A stretch of DNA of 64,000 nt from JANRLL01 sp033762715 (GTDB lineage Bacteria > Pseudomonadota > Alphaproteobacteria > Rickettsiales > SXRF01): contig JANRLL010000001.1 in NCBI GenBank assembly GCA_033762715.1, positions 113,096 to 177,095 of the forward strand, written 5' to 3'. Positions 8,356-16,711 of this stretch are shown one piece after another. The notes under the pieces are model-generated. The model saw only the letters and a list, made by a program, of their open reading frames with translations. It had not been told where the DNA came from and did no database searches. The translations under genes and the position numbers were made by a program. Position 1 is the first letter of the stretch. Every line of letters begins with the position of its first letter.

Positions 8356-10554
8356 TTAGGAAGCCATATAACGTGGCATCCATGACTCATAAGCGTTGAG
8401 AAGATCAGCAATTTTCATAGTTGTCCCCGCGACCGAAAATATATCGGGTTGCGTTGTGCCCAGATGGATTAATGGGATGTGGTTCGACAGTGCCGCTGCT
8501 TTAATCGCCGCCGATTGCGCAGAATCGGCAGCAATCACATAACGGCCTTGGTCTTCGCCGAACCAGAAACCCACATCGCCGCTGGCGGTAATCTTCGCGC
8601 CGATGCCCTGATACGTCATCTCAGCCAGCGCTACCAGCAAGCCGCCATCGGATAGGTCATGGCAGGCGGCCAGCAGCTGTTGTTCAATCAGGCTGCGCAC
8701 AAAATCGCCATGTGCGCGTTCGCTTGCGAGATCTACCGGTGGGGGTGGTCCTTCTTCGCGGCCGAGGATTTCACGTAAATACAGCGAACTGCCTAGATGG
8801 CCGGCGGTTGTGCCAACCAGCAGGATTTCAAGCCCAGCTTTGGTAAAGCGGTTGCCGATGGTTTTAGTAACATCGTTTAAAATACCCACGCCTCCAATTG
8901 CCGGGGTGGGGAAAATGCCTTGGCCATTAGTCTCGTTATAAAGCGAGGCATTGCCGGAGATGATCGGATAGTCCAGCGCGCGGCAGGCTTCCGCCATGCC
9001 TTGCAGGCAGCCTACGATTTGGCCCATGATCTCTGGTTTTTGCGGATTGCCGAAATTCAGGCAGTTGGTGATAGCAAGCGGCTTGGCGCCCACCGCGCAT
9101 AAATTGCGCCAGGTTTCCGCCACCGCTTGTTTTCCGCCTTCGATGGGATCGGCAAAGCAATAGCGTGGGGTACAGTCGGTAGAAATAGCCAATGCTTTTT
9201 GCGTATCATGCACACGCACCACCGCCGCATCGCCGCCTGGGCGTTGCACGGTGTCGTTGCCGACCATATGGTCATATTGTTCCCAGATCCAACGCTTGGA
9301 GGCGAGATCAGGTGAGCCAATCAGCGTCAGCAAATCCTTGGCGATATCGCGTTTAGCCAGTTCCGCCGCCGGTAGATTCACGGCGCTACGCTTAGGCGTA
9401 GGCACCCAAGGGCGGTCATAAACCGGTGCGTCTTCAGACATTGGATCGACCGGCATATCGGCCACCACCTCGCCATGCATTTTCAGAATCAAGCGGCCCG
9501 TATCGGTGATACGGCCGATGGTGGCGAAGGCCAATTCCCATTTCTCGAAAATCTGGCGCGCGAGTTCCTGTTTATCCGGTTTCAAAATCATGAGCATGCG
9601 CTCTTGCGATTCGGACAGCATAATTTCGTACGGCGTCATACCGTCTTCGCGCATCGGCACTTTATCGAGTTCCAGCTCAATACCGGTGCCACCTTTGCCC
9701 GACATCTCGAGCGAAGAAGAGGTGAGGCCAGCCGCACCCATATCCTGGATTGCAATGATTGCATCAGTTGCCATCAGTTCAAGGCAGGCTTCTATCAGCA
9801 GCTTTTCAGTGAACGGATCGCCTACCTGCACGGTCGGGCGTTTTTCTTCCGATGCATCGTCGAATTCGGCCGAGGCCATGGTCGCGCCATGAATACCATC
9901 GCGGCCGGTTTTGCTGCCGACATAGACAACGGGATTGCCCACACCGGCGGCAGCGGAATAGAAAATCTTGTCGCTTTGTGCAACGCCCACCGTCATGGCA
10001 TTGACCAAAATATTGCCGTTATAGGAGGGGTGGAAAATACACTCACCGCCCACGGTTGGAACCCCCACGCAATTGCCGTAACCACCGATACCAGCCACCA
10101 CACCCGAGACCAAATATTTGGTTTTGGGATGATCGGGGGAGCCGAAGCGCAACGCGTTCATGTTGGCGATCGGGCGAGCACCCATGGTAAAGACGTCGCG
10201 CAAGATACCGCCGACGCCGGTTGCAGCACCTTGATAGGGTTCAATGTAAGACGGGTGGTTATGCGATTCCATTTTGAAGATCGCCGCTTGGCCGTCGCCA
10301 ATGTCGATGACGCCAGCATTCTCACCAGGTCCACAAATCACCCAAGGGGCTTCGGTAGGCAAGGTGCGCAGCCATTTGCGTGTTGATTTATAGGAACAAT
10401 GCTCGCTCCACATTACCGAGAAGATACCAAGCTCCACCAGATTGGGTTCACGGCCCATTATGGCTAAAACACGCTGATATTCCTCAGGCGAAAGCCCATG
10501 CTCAGCAACGATTTCAGGGGTGATGGCGATTTTGTGCGCGGCAGTATTTTTCAT
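8356..10554 (-). CDS. purL: Phosphoribosylformylglycinamidine synthase, PurL subunit
   Basis: The 732-residue synthetase subunit of FGAM synthetase (short PurL, used with PurS and PurQ). Motifs include MWSEHCSYKSTRKWL, ICGPGENAGVIDIGDG, FKMESHNHPSYIEPYQGAATGVGGI and the second-half LAACHDLSDGGLLVALAEM. The short form agrees with the separate purS and purQ found upstream. It lies on the opposite strand and is not in the purCSQ operon, with the chemoreceptor gene between. Confidence 0.97.
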   Translation of the reverse strand: MKNTAAHKIAITPEIVAEHGLSPEEYQRVLAIMGREPNLVELGIFSVMWSEHCSYKSTRKWLRTLPTEAPWVICGPGENAGVIDIGDGQAAIFKMESHNHPSYIEPYQGAATGVGGILRDVFTMGARPIANMNALRFGSPDHPKTKYLVSGVVAGIGGYGNCVGVPTVGGECIFHPSYNGNILVNAMTVGVAQSDKIFYSAAAGVGNPVVYVGSKTGRDGIHGATMASAEFDDASEEKRPTVQVGDPFTEKLLIEACLELMATDAIIAIQDMGAAGLTSSSLEMSGKGGTGIELELDKVPMREDGMTPYEIMLSESQERMLMILKPDKQELARQIFEKWELAFATIGRITDTGRLILKMHGEVVADMPVDPMSEDAPVYDRPWVPTPKRSAVNLPAAELAKRDIAKDLLTLIGSPDLASKRWIWEQYDHMVGNDTVQRPGGDAAVVRVHDTQKALAISTDCTPRYCFADPIEGGKQAVAETWRNLCAVGAKPLAITNCLNFGNPQKPEIMGQIVGCLQGMAEACRALDYPIISGNASLYNETNGQGIFPTPAIGGVGILNDVTKTIGNRFTKAGLEILLVGTTAGHLGSSLYLREILGREEGPPPPVDLASERAHGDFVRSLIEQQLLAACHDLSDGGLLVALAEMTYQGIGAKITASGDVGFWFGEDQGRYVIAADSAQSAAIKAAALSNHIPLIHLGTTQPDIFSVAGTTMKIADLLNAYESWMPRYMAS

Positions 10555-10607
10555 GCCCTGGTGTTAGCATGACCCGCTAGATTTACAATATTTTTCTTGA
10601 TGACCGA

Positions 10608-11348
10608 TTAAAGGCTGAATTCATATTTAATATAGAGCTTCACCATCTGATCTTCCGCTGCATCAGAGAGGCCAAAAAGCCAGCCCGTTTCGTAACTTAG
10701 CCCATCGTAAGGCAGGTCGCCATACAAGGCGGGTCCGGCCAGATGCTTTTGCTCATCAAAGCTTCCGCTGTCGCTTATTTCACCAAAGGCGGCATAATAT
10801 TCGATGCCAGGGTTTATCCATTGATTATGGCGCACTCGGCTGGCCCAGCGGAACTCGGCTTCGGGATTGGCATTCGCATGCGTGCCGACCTCATGGTCGA
10901 TAATGATATTGGCTAGGTGCAGAAAGTGCTCCGTGCGTTTGGCTAGCAGCCAGTTTACGCTGACACTATTGGCATCATATGGATATGGCGTATAGGCAGC
11001 GCCGTAACCGACCTTCATGCCGGTATCAAGCCAATATTCGCCGGTTTCGGTGAATTGAAAAACGGCTTCGATTTCGTTGCCACTAAAGGAATGGCCTTGT
11101 TGGGGCAGATGTTCCAGCTTGCCAGAAAGCTCCAGGCCAAACCAATCGTTGATGCCGTAGCTTAACTTGAGAATATGTTGGCGATAACCATTCTCGCTTG
11201 CGCGGCGATCGGAATCAAAGCGATTGCGGCTTTCGATTTCAAACAGATTTGCATCGACGTAAGGCGAGCTCACATTATGTGCAAAGCACAAGGAGGGAGC
11301 AGCAACGATGCTTGCGCATAAGCAAAGTTGTTTATGCAATTTTTTCAC
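10608..11348 (-). CDS. Putative outer-membrane beta-barrel protein of the iron operon
   Basis: A 246-residue protein with a signal peptide (MKKLHKQLCLCASIVAAPSLCFA, cut near residue 23). The mature part alternates aromatic/hydrophobic with polar residues, has many Tyr/Trp and ends in YIKYEFSL, all typical of a small outer-membrane barrel. The start overlaps the FTR1 permease stop by 17 nt, so it belongs to the cupredoxin-FTR1 operon. A role in moving iron or a chelate across the outer membrane is an inference from that context. Confidence 0.7.
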   Translation of the reverse strand: MKKLHKQLCLCASIVAAPSLCFAHNVSSPYVDANLFEIESRNRFDSDRRASENGYRQHILKLSYGINDWFGLELSGKLEHLPQQGHSFSGNEIEAVFQFTETGEYWLDTGMKVGYGAAYTPYPYDANSVSVNWLLAKRTEHFLHLANIIIDHEVGTHANANPEAEFRWASRVRHNQWINPGIEYYAAFGEISDSGSFDEQKHLAGPALYGDLPYDGLSYETGWLFGLSDAAEDQMVKLYIKYEFSL

Positions 11349-12141
11349 GTGTGAGTTTTAAGGAGGCAAGAATCAAGAACAAGGTGGCGACATAAAACAC
11401 CAGCTGCATGGCAGACGGCTGCTCGGAATAACCAATCAATGCGTTAAGTATTTTCCCAATGATGCTGCTTTCGGCCAGAATATGGCTGGTGTCCCAGACT
11501 TGTGGTGCGATAGCAGGCAGCATGTCGGCTGCAATCAGATATCCGGCGGCTTGCGCGCTCATACCGCAAGCGACTAGAATCAGTAGCGCGCTGGTAACGC
11601 TGAAGAAATATTTAGCCGATAATTTGATAATGCCCAAATAGAGTAATACGCCAAGCGCTGCCGCCGATACGGCACCTGCCAGCGCGCCGGCCGCAATGGC
11701 AAAGAATGATTCTTGGCTGGTGCTTAAAATGCCGGTCATGAAGAGCACGATTTCAGCTCCCTCGCGCCACATAGCCAGGCTTACGATGAGTGCTACCGAA
11801 TAAAGCGGCAATTCGCCTTTGGCAACGGCATGCCCGACATGGTGAATACGTTGCGCGAGCTCTTTGCCGTGTTTGCGCATCCAGATGACAGTCCAGGCAA
11901 TCATAGCAACTGCCACAATCAACACTGCGGCATTGAACATTTCCTGGCCTACACCTTCGAAGGCTTCCGAAATCGAGCGGGCAAACAGTGCCACGATGGC
12001 AGAGCCAATCACGCCACCAGCAATACCACCCCATATCCATTGTGCGCGTCCAGGCACGCTACGCGTTGCGGCGATGACGACTGTCAGGATAATCGCGATC
12101 TCTAAGACTTCGCGAAAGAGGATGATAAAGCTGGCGAGCAT
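11332..12141 (-). CDS. FTR1-family iron permease (EfeU-like)
   Basis: About 269 residues with seven hydrophobic segments. The FTR1 signature appears twice as an R-E-x-x-E motif: REVLE at residues 10-14 in TM1 and WREGAEIVLF in the central part. These glutamates bind Fe(III) or Fe(II) during transport. I chose the ATG at 12139-12141 because it lies 4 nt after the cupredoxin stop and puts the first REVLE in the usual place; the longer frame to 12198 overlaps the upstream gene and adds 19 polar residues. No EfeB or M75 EfeO peptidase domain is present nearby. Confidence 0.9.
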   Translation of the reverse strand: MLASFIILFREVLEIAIILTVVIAATRSVPGRAQWIWGGIAGGVIGSAIVALFARSISEAFEGVGQEMFNAAVLIVAVAMIAWTVIWMRKHGKELAQRIHHVGHAVAKGELPLYSVALIVSLAMWREGAEIVLFMTGILSTSQESFFAIAAGALAGAVSAAALGVLLYLGIIKLSAKYFFSVTSALLILVACGMSAQAAGYLIAADMLPAIAPQVWDTSHILAESSIIGKILNALIGYSEQPSAMQLVFYVATLFLILASLKLTREKIA

Positions 12142-12145
12142 AGGT

Positions 12146-12469
12146 TTACTTTGCGATGAGTTTACCTTGAGCGGTTTTGGCATTGAACTCGTCTTCAAAT
12201 TTATATTCGCCTGGTTTGAGCGGGCCCACCAAAACGGTTGCGCTGCTATTGCCTTGAATCACTTTTTCGCGGCCCAGCGAGTGGCTTTCAAATTCGGCTG
12301 GGGTGCTGTCAGCGTTTTTAACCACCAGCTTTACTTTTTGATTGGCGGGCACTTCCAGCGTGGCCGGTTCAAATTGATGATCTTTCAAGGTCAACTCAAA
12401 AGAAGGGGTTTCTGCCCAAGCAGTGGTTGATAAAAGTGTGGCAGCGACAAAAGAGAGGGCTAATTTCAT
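12146..12469 (-). CDS. Periplasmic cupredoxin-like protein (EfeO N-domain-like)
   Basis: A 107-residue protein with a signal peptide (MKLALSFVAATLLSTTAWA). The mature fold reads as a cupredoxin_1 domain: FELTLKDHQFEPATLEVPAN, then KLVVKNADSTPAEFESHSLGREK, then the C-terminal GPLKPGEYKFEDEFN strand. The Cys-His-Met copper set of blue copper proteins is absent; an E-S-H motif (ESHSL) remains, as in the cupredoxin part of iron-uptake EfeO-type proteins. It is the first gene of the operon with FTR1, so it probably delivers or oxidises iron for the permease. Confidence 0.83.
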   Translation of the reverse strand: MKLALSFVAATLLSTTAWAETPSFELTLKDHQFEPATLEVPANQKVKLVVKNADSTPAEFESHSLGREKVIQGNSSATVLVGPLKPGEYKFEDEFNAKTAQGKLIAK

Positions 12470-12481
12470 GTAGTTATCCTA

Positions 12482-12535
12482 ATTATAACGCGCAATCTGG
12501 TATAGCAAAGAGGGCGCAAGTGATAATGATTCGCA
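12482..12535 (-). promoter_or_regulatory. Iron-operon promoter with Fur-box-like site
   Basis: Upstream of the cupredoxin gene on the minus strand, TATAAT (plus 12482-12487) is a good -10 with a possible -35 TTGCTA 15 nt upstream. At plus 12521-12535, TGATAATGATTCGCA closely matches half of the classic Fur box (GATAATGAT plus its mirror). The downstream mirror half is degenerate. The site would place the operon under iron repression. It also lies in the divergent region with bolA at 12621. Confidence 0.5.
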
Positions 12536-12620
12536 GCAACTATTTAGAGTCAGATCCTTGCAAAGTCAATAGCGATCACATAGATAGAATGCTCGAAATC
12601 TCTAGCGATACGAAAGAACC

Positions 12621-12860
12621 ATGTCTATGGCGATGACCGCCGAACAAATCAAAAGCTTAGTGCAGGCAGCTTTGCCCGATGCGCAGATTGAACTGAAAGA
12701 TCTGGCGGGCGATAATGATCACTGGGCAATCACCGTAACCTCGAATGCCTTTGCCGGCAAAAGCCGAGTAGAGCAGCATCGCATTGTTATGGGCGCATTA
12801 AACGGTGGTATGGGCACCACCTTGCATGCGCTGCAGGTCACGACAAAAGTGAGCGCATAA
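12621..12860 (+). CDS. BolA family protein (IbaG-like)
   Basis: A 79-residue protein with the BolA fold. It includes MTAEQIKSLVQAALPDAQIE, DHWAITVTSNAFAGKSRVEQHR (the conserved histidine and R-x-x-x-H region) and ALQVTTK at the end. BolA proteins pair with monothiol CGFS glutaredoxins to handle [2Fe-2S] clusters and iron sensing. The glutaredoxin lies one gene downstream, which supports the call. The first ATG is used; in-frame ATGs at codons 3 and 5 are also possible starts. Confidence 0.9.
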   Translation: MSMAMTAEQIKSLVQAALPDAQIELKDLAGDNDHWAITVTSNAFAGKSRVEQHRIVMGALNGGMGTTLHALQVTTKVSA

Positions 12861-12862
12861 CC

Positions 12863-13360
12863 ATGGGGCGGCCATTTGATCGTGCTGTAGCGAAGAATGC
12901 GCCAAATTGGGAACAAGAAGTATTGAACAGGCTCGAAGAAAAGAAAGGGGTAACTCCATTTTCTTTTGATGAGGCGATGATGGTAGGTGATCAGGGAGCG
13001 TGGCACCGGATGTCATTATACGGCATTCTCAATGGGCTTGAAACCTTTACCGGCCTGATGCGGCAAGATGTCGATTGGTTGAATGAGCATTTTCCTGTTT
13101 CCTTATATGGTGACAAGAGCAATCGCGTTTTACGAGAAGCCATGTTTTATTCAAAGGCAGGAACGCGTGAGAATCGTCTACGCTACAATCTATGCGAACT
13201 GCTAGAGGCATGTATCGATGTATTAGAAAAAAAGATGGTATTCGAGAAGGGCAAGAATTTGTCTGACGACGACAAAAAGGCGCTTGCAGAGTTGCGTAAT
13301 TGGGTTAAAGAACGCGAGAAAGATTGGATCGGCAGTGCCAAAGACGTGAGCCACCGATAA
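12863..13360 (+). CDS. Hypothetical protein between bolA and grxD
   Basis: A 165-residue protein whose start lies 2 nt after the bolA stop; 29 nt separate its stop from the grxD start. I do not recognise a family. It is soluble and rich in charged helices: NWEQEVLNRLEEKK, then FYSKAGTRENRLRYNLCELLEACIDVLEKKM, then a Lys/Glu-rich C-terminus. Two cysteines are visible (CELLEAC). Its place between two partner Fe-S proteins is the only functional hint. Confidence 0.72.
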   Translation: MGRPFDRAVAKNAPNWEQEVLNRLEEKKGVTPFSFDEAMMVGDQGAWHRMSLYGILNGLETFTGLMRQDVDWLNEHFPVSLYGDKSNRVLREAMFYSKAGTRENRLRYNLCELLEACIDVLEKKMVFEKGKNLSDDDKKALAELRNWVKEREKDWIGSAKDVSHR

Positions 13361-13389
13361 GCTAAATGAATAATCAAAAGGAGAAGGCT

Positions 13390-13734
13390 ATGACCAACCC
13401 GATATTCGAACAAATTCAAAAAGACATCAGTGAGAATGATGTGGTGCTTTATCTCAAAGGTACGAAATCGATGCCGCAATGTGGATTTTCGGCGACCGTG
13501 GTCGAAGTGCTCAAGCGCGTGGGCATTGAGAATTATAAGGATGTGAATGTGCTAACCGACCAAGAAATTCGCGAAGGCATCAAGTCATTCACCAACTGGC
13601 CTACTATTCCGCAGCTTTATATTAAAGGCGAGTTTATAGGTGGCTGCGATATTGTGCGTGAAATGTATCAAAGCGGTGAGCTAGAGCATTTGTTGCACGA
13701 AAAAGGCGTGCCGCACGTGCATCATCACGGCTGA
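13390..13734 (+). CDS. grxD: Monothiol glutaredoxin, Grx4 family
   Basis: A 114-residue glutaredoxin with the monothiol active site CGFS at 31-34 (KGTKSMPQCGFS) and the glutathione/Fe-S binding WPTIPQLYIKGEFIGGCDI. Grx4 proteins carry a shared [2Fe-2S] cluster, often with BolA. I chose the ATG at 13390 because AAGGAGAAG sits directly upstream; the frame is open back to 13366 but that start has no ribosome site. The C-terminus ends with a short His-rich stretch (VPHVHHHG). It runs into the convergent entericidin gene. Confidence 0.94.
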   Translation: MTNPIFEQIQKDISENDVVLYLKGTKSMPQCGFSATVVEVLKRVGIENYKDVNVLTDQEIREGIKSFTNWPTIPQLYIKGEFIGGCDIVREMYQSGELEHLLHEKGVPHVHHHG

Positions 13735-13736
13735 TA

Positions 13737-13877
13737 CTACTTCATTTCATCTTTGACCTTTTTAGCCGAATCCGACGTCCATTCACCGGCCTGGCGTACG
13801 TCTTGGCCTAGGCCATCGACGGTGTTACAGGCTGAAATCGCGAGTATAAACAGCAGCGCCAAGGAACGATAGATCAT
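13737..13877 (-). CDS. Entericidin-like small lipoprotein
   Basis: A 46-residue reading frame on the minus strand. The N-terminus MIYRSLALLFILAISAC is a lipoprotein signal with lipobox ISAC (C17). After it come NTVDGLGQDVRQAG and DSAKKVKDEMK, the usual body of the entericidin A/B (EcnA/EcnB) family. Entericidins are small envelope lipoproteins described as a toxin/antidote pair, although most single copies have unknown function. GGGAG lies 8 nt before the ATG. The stop lies 3 nt past the convergent grxD stop. Confidence 0.88.
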   Translation of the reverse strand: MIYRSLALLFILAISACNTVDGLGQDVRQAGEWTSDSAKKVKDEMK

Positions 13878-13947
13878 AAGCAAGTCTCCCGAGTGAGTTT
13901 ATGCATCTATCTCTTAAGCCAATCGAATTGGCAAGAATTTTGTACGC

Positions 13948-15603
13948 TTAGCTGCCGCGTTTAGTCGCATCGCGCATCTCGCCCAAGCGCCCTGCCATGC
14001 GGCGAAGTGAGCGGCTGCAATCGTCACGCGGTATCATCACTTCAATCACATACATCTCATTCGAGGCGGCGGCTTCTTTCAGCGTTTTTTCCAGCTCGCC
14101 TTTGGTGGTCACGCGCACGCCTTTACCGTAGCCTAGCAGGTCGGTGAGTTTGGTGTAGTGCCATTGATGAATATTGTTGAACGGCCCATCGATGATGTGA
14201 CGTTGCGTGCCATAGCCATCATTATTTAAAATGCAGACGATGGGACTCATTTTATATTTCGCGCAGGTGGAAAGTTCGATGCCGGTCATTTGAAATGCGC
14301 CATCACCCACCAGGCAATACACCCGCGAGCTAGGATTAGCCACCATTGCGCCAATTGCTGCGGGCACGGCAAAACCCATCGACAGGTAGTAAGCATCGGC
14401 TAGGAAATTACTTTGCTGCGTCGTGCGCAAACCGATCGCGCCTAAAAGCGCATCGCCGGTGTCGCATACCACGGTTGCATCCTTGGCAATTTGCATGCCG
14501 AGTATATTGAAGAAAGAATCGGAATCCAGCGGCAGCTTACGATCCGCATCGGTGAGGGGATGGGTCTCGCGGTGGTGGTATGGATTTTTGAAAGTCTTTT
14601 TCGCAATCGAACTTTTACGCAGGCCCTCGATAAAATCTTTGAATAAGACCTGCTCATAACTATGCAAGCCGACACTGACTTTTTCGGTGTTGGCGAGCAT
14701 GGTGTTTTTGCGGCTGAGCTTGGCGGTGTTCATGCCCATGAACACGTCGGATAAAAACGCGCCGAGCAAAATCACGCAGTCGCTGCTTTCGACATATTCC
14801 TGGGTTTCTTGTTCGGATAAACCACCACTATAGACACCGATATAAAGCGGGTTGGTTTCAGGAATCACGCTTTTAGACAACAAGGTGGCAGCAATCGGAA
14901 TATTGAAGGTTTCCGCCATTTCCACCGCGATATGGGTCAGGCCATGACGATGCAATTCGACGTCGGCAACGATCACTGGTTTTTTAGCTTTATTGATCAG
15001 CTCTACAGCTTCGCTGAGTGCTGCTTCCAGATTTTCAGGATCGCTTTCCGGTGCTGGGATATTTTTGATGGTTGGCAATTTGATCGGCATATCGACCACG
15101 TCATACGGAATCTCGATATAGCCTGGGCGGCATTGCGCTTTCATGGTGGTCACCACGCGAATGATTTCTTCCGCGGCGGTGTCTGGATCCATGAGTACGG
15201 TCGAGGCGCAGGTCACTTCATCATAGATGCGTTGCTGCGAATCGAAGGTGCGTACTTTATGATGCAACAGCGGATCGCGTCTGCGCTCGCTAGGCGAGGG
15301 GCCGCCGGAGATGACCAGCACCGGACTTTTTTCAGCGTAAGCGCAGGCAATGGAATTGAGCATGTTAAGCCCACCCACACAATAGGTCACTACCGCCACA
15401 CCCAGCCCGTGAATGCGCGCATAGCCGTCAGCAGCAAAACCCACCGAGGGTTCATGCGTCAGCGTATAGAGTTTAACCTGGGAGTTTTCCAGCCAGCGAA
15501 ACGTCGGTAGCGCGAAATCGCCAGGAATACCAAACGCGTGATGTGCACCTTGGCTGTAGAGATAATCAAATAGGAAAGAACCGACGGTGGGATGCGTGGA
15601 CAT
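13948..15603 (-). CDS. ThDP-dependent 2-oxo-acid decarboxylase (indolepyruvate/pyruvate decarboxylase family)
   Basis: A 551-residue thiamine-diphosphate enzyme. The N-terminal domain has FGIPGDF and the catalytic glutamate E51 in LTHEPSVGFAADGYARI. The C-terminal ThDP-binding motif is VGDGAFQMTGIELSTCAKY followed by ILNNDGYGTQR. Domain order matches the pyruvate/indolepyruvate/phenylpyruvate decarboxylase group better than acetolactate synthase, since there is no FAD-domain signature. The substrate is not settled by sequence alone. It is a single gene on the minus strand, followed by the entericidin gene. Confidence 0.85.
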   Translation of the reverse strand: MSTHPTVGSFLFDYLYSQGAHHAFGIPGDFALPTFRWLENSQVKLYTLTHEPSVGFAADGYARIHGLGVAVVTYCVGGLNMLNSIACAYAEKSPVLVISGGPSPSERRRDPLLHHKVRTFDSQQRIYDEVTCASTVLMDPDTAAEEIIRVVTTMKAQCRPGYIEIPYDVVDMPIKLPTIKNIPAPESDPENLEAALSEAVELINKAKKPVIVADVELHRHGLTHIAVEMAETFNIPIAATLLSKSVIPETNPLYIGVYSGGLSEQETQEYVESSDCVILLGAFLSDVFMGMNTAKLSRKNTMLANTEKVSVGLHSYEQVLFKDFIEGLRKSSIAKKTFKNPYHHRETHPLTDADRKLPLDSDSFFNILGMQIAKDATVVCDTGDALLGAIGLRTTQQSNFLADAYYLSMGFAVPAAIGAMVANPSSRVYCLVGDGAFQMTGIELSTCAKYKMSPIVCILNNDGYGTQRHIIDGPFNNIHQWHYTKLTDLLGYGKGVRVTTKGELEKTLKEAAASNEMYVIEVMIPRDDCSRSLRRMAGRLGEMRDATKRGS

Positions 15604-15627
15604 AGAAACCCCAATTAAGAATTAGTA

Positions 15628-16623
15628 TCAGGAAGCATTGCTACCACGCTCTAATTCTACAAGCAATCGTTGTAAATCATCGGCGATGGGGCATTCAAAA
15701 TGCATGGCTTTCAGGTGGATAGGATGGATCAACCCTAGCGCCCTGGCGTGCAATGCCTGGCGATTAAATGCCAGAATAGTTTGTTTGATGGCATTGGGCA
15801 AATTACGATAGAGTTTGCCGGTCATTTTGGCTTTGGCTGAGCCGCCATAGACCGGATCGCCCACCAGCGGGTGTCCGAGATGGGTCAGATGCACACGAAT
15901 CTGGTGTGTGCGGCCAGTTTCCAAGCGGCATTCCACCAATGAAAAAGCGCCGTCAAAATAAATCGCGAGGGTTTTAAAATGGGTAGTGGCTTCGCGCCCG
16001 CCTTGTTTTAGTACCGCCATTTTTTGCCGGTTCTGCGGGGAGCGCCCGATGTTGGCGCTGATCGTGCCCTGCTTGGGCGGTGTACCCCACACCAGGGCAT
16101 GATAGGTGCGCCTCAAGGTGCGCTCAGACAGTTGCGCCGATAAATGCGCATGCGCCTTATCATGTTTGGCCACCACCAGCAGTCCGCTCGTATCTTTATC
16201 GAGGCGATGGACAATGCCAGGCCGCGCCACACCGCCAATGCCTGAAAGCGATTCACCGCAATGGGCCAGCAGCGCATTAACCAAAGTCATATCGGGATGC
16301 CCTGGCGCCGGATGCACGGTAAGGCCAGGTGGTTTATTGATAACCAAAATATCGGCGTCTTCGTAGATAATATCGAGCGCAATATCCTGTGCGACCAGAT
16401 GCGAATGTTCCACCGGCGGAATGGTCACCGAATAAGTTGTGCCTGCTTTTACTTTATGCGACACATCACCAATCGTGCGCTCGCCCATCGTTACCTGGCC
16501 CGATTCAATCAGCGCCTGCATGCGGCTTCGCGAAAAATCGGGCAAGCGCGCCGATAAAAATTTATCGAGCCGTTGGCCCACATCAGTTTCGTGTGCGATA
16601 ATATGGTGAGTTTCATCAGACAT
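15628..16623 (-). CDS. rluD: 23S rRNA pseudouridine synthase, RluD family
   Basis: A 331-residue protein. An S4 RNA-binding domain is at the N-terminus (VGQRLDKFLSARLPDFSRSRMQALIESGQV), and the RluA-family catalytic motif is GIVHRLDKDTSGLLVVAK with the nucleophilic Asp in RLDKDT. GRTHQIRVHLTHLGHPLVGDPVYG follows. S4 plus RluA-type domain fits RluD (helix 69 of 23S rRNA), but RluC has the same layout. The start at 16621-16623 (MSDETHH) is chosen; the frame is open 74 codons further but that extension is the antisense of the neighbouring gene. Confidence 0.88.
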   Translation of the reverse strand: MSDETHHIIAHETDVGQRLDKFLSARLPDFSRSRMQALIESGQVTMGERTIGDVSHKVKAGTTYSVTIPPVEHSHLVAQDIALDIIYEDADILVINKPPGLTVHPAPGHPDMTLVNALLAHCGESLSGIGGVARPGIVHRLDKDTSGLLVVAKHDKAHAHLSAQLSERTLRRTYHALVWGTPPKQGTISANIGRSPQNRQKMAVLKQGGREATTHFKTLAIYFDGAFSLVECRLETGRTHQIRVHLTHLGHPLVGDPVYGGSAKAKMTGKLYRNLPNAIKQTILAFNRQALHARALGLIHPIHLKAMHFECPIADDLQRLLVELERGSNAS

Positions 16624-16711
16624 TCGGCGAGTATAACGTAAAGGTTTGGTAATCCAACAGGTTAATAAATTTTTACGTTTTGGGGTGAAATTCATTGGAA
16701 TTGGGATTAAG

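Noticed and set aside
9475..10386. Long 303-codon frame on the plus strand opposite purL
   Set aside because: It is the antisense of a fully conserved purL; its composition (His, Arg, Phe rich) is that of a shadow frame and it has no domain.
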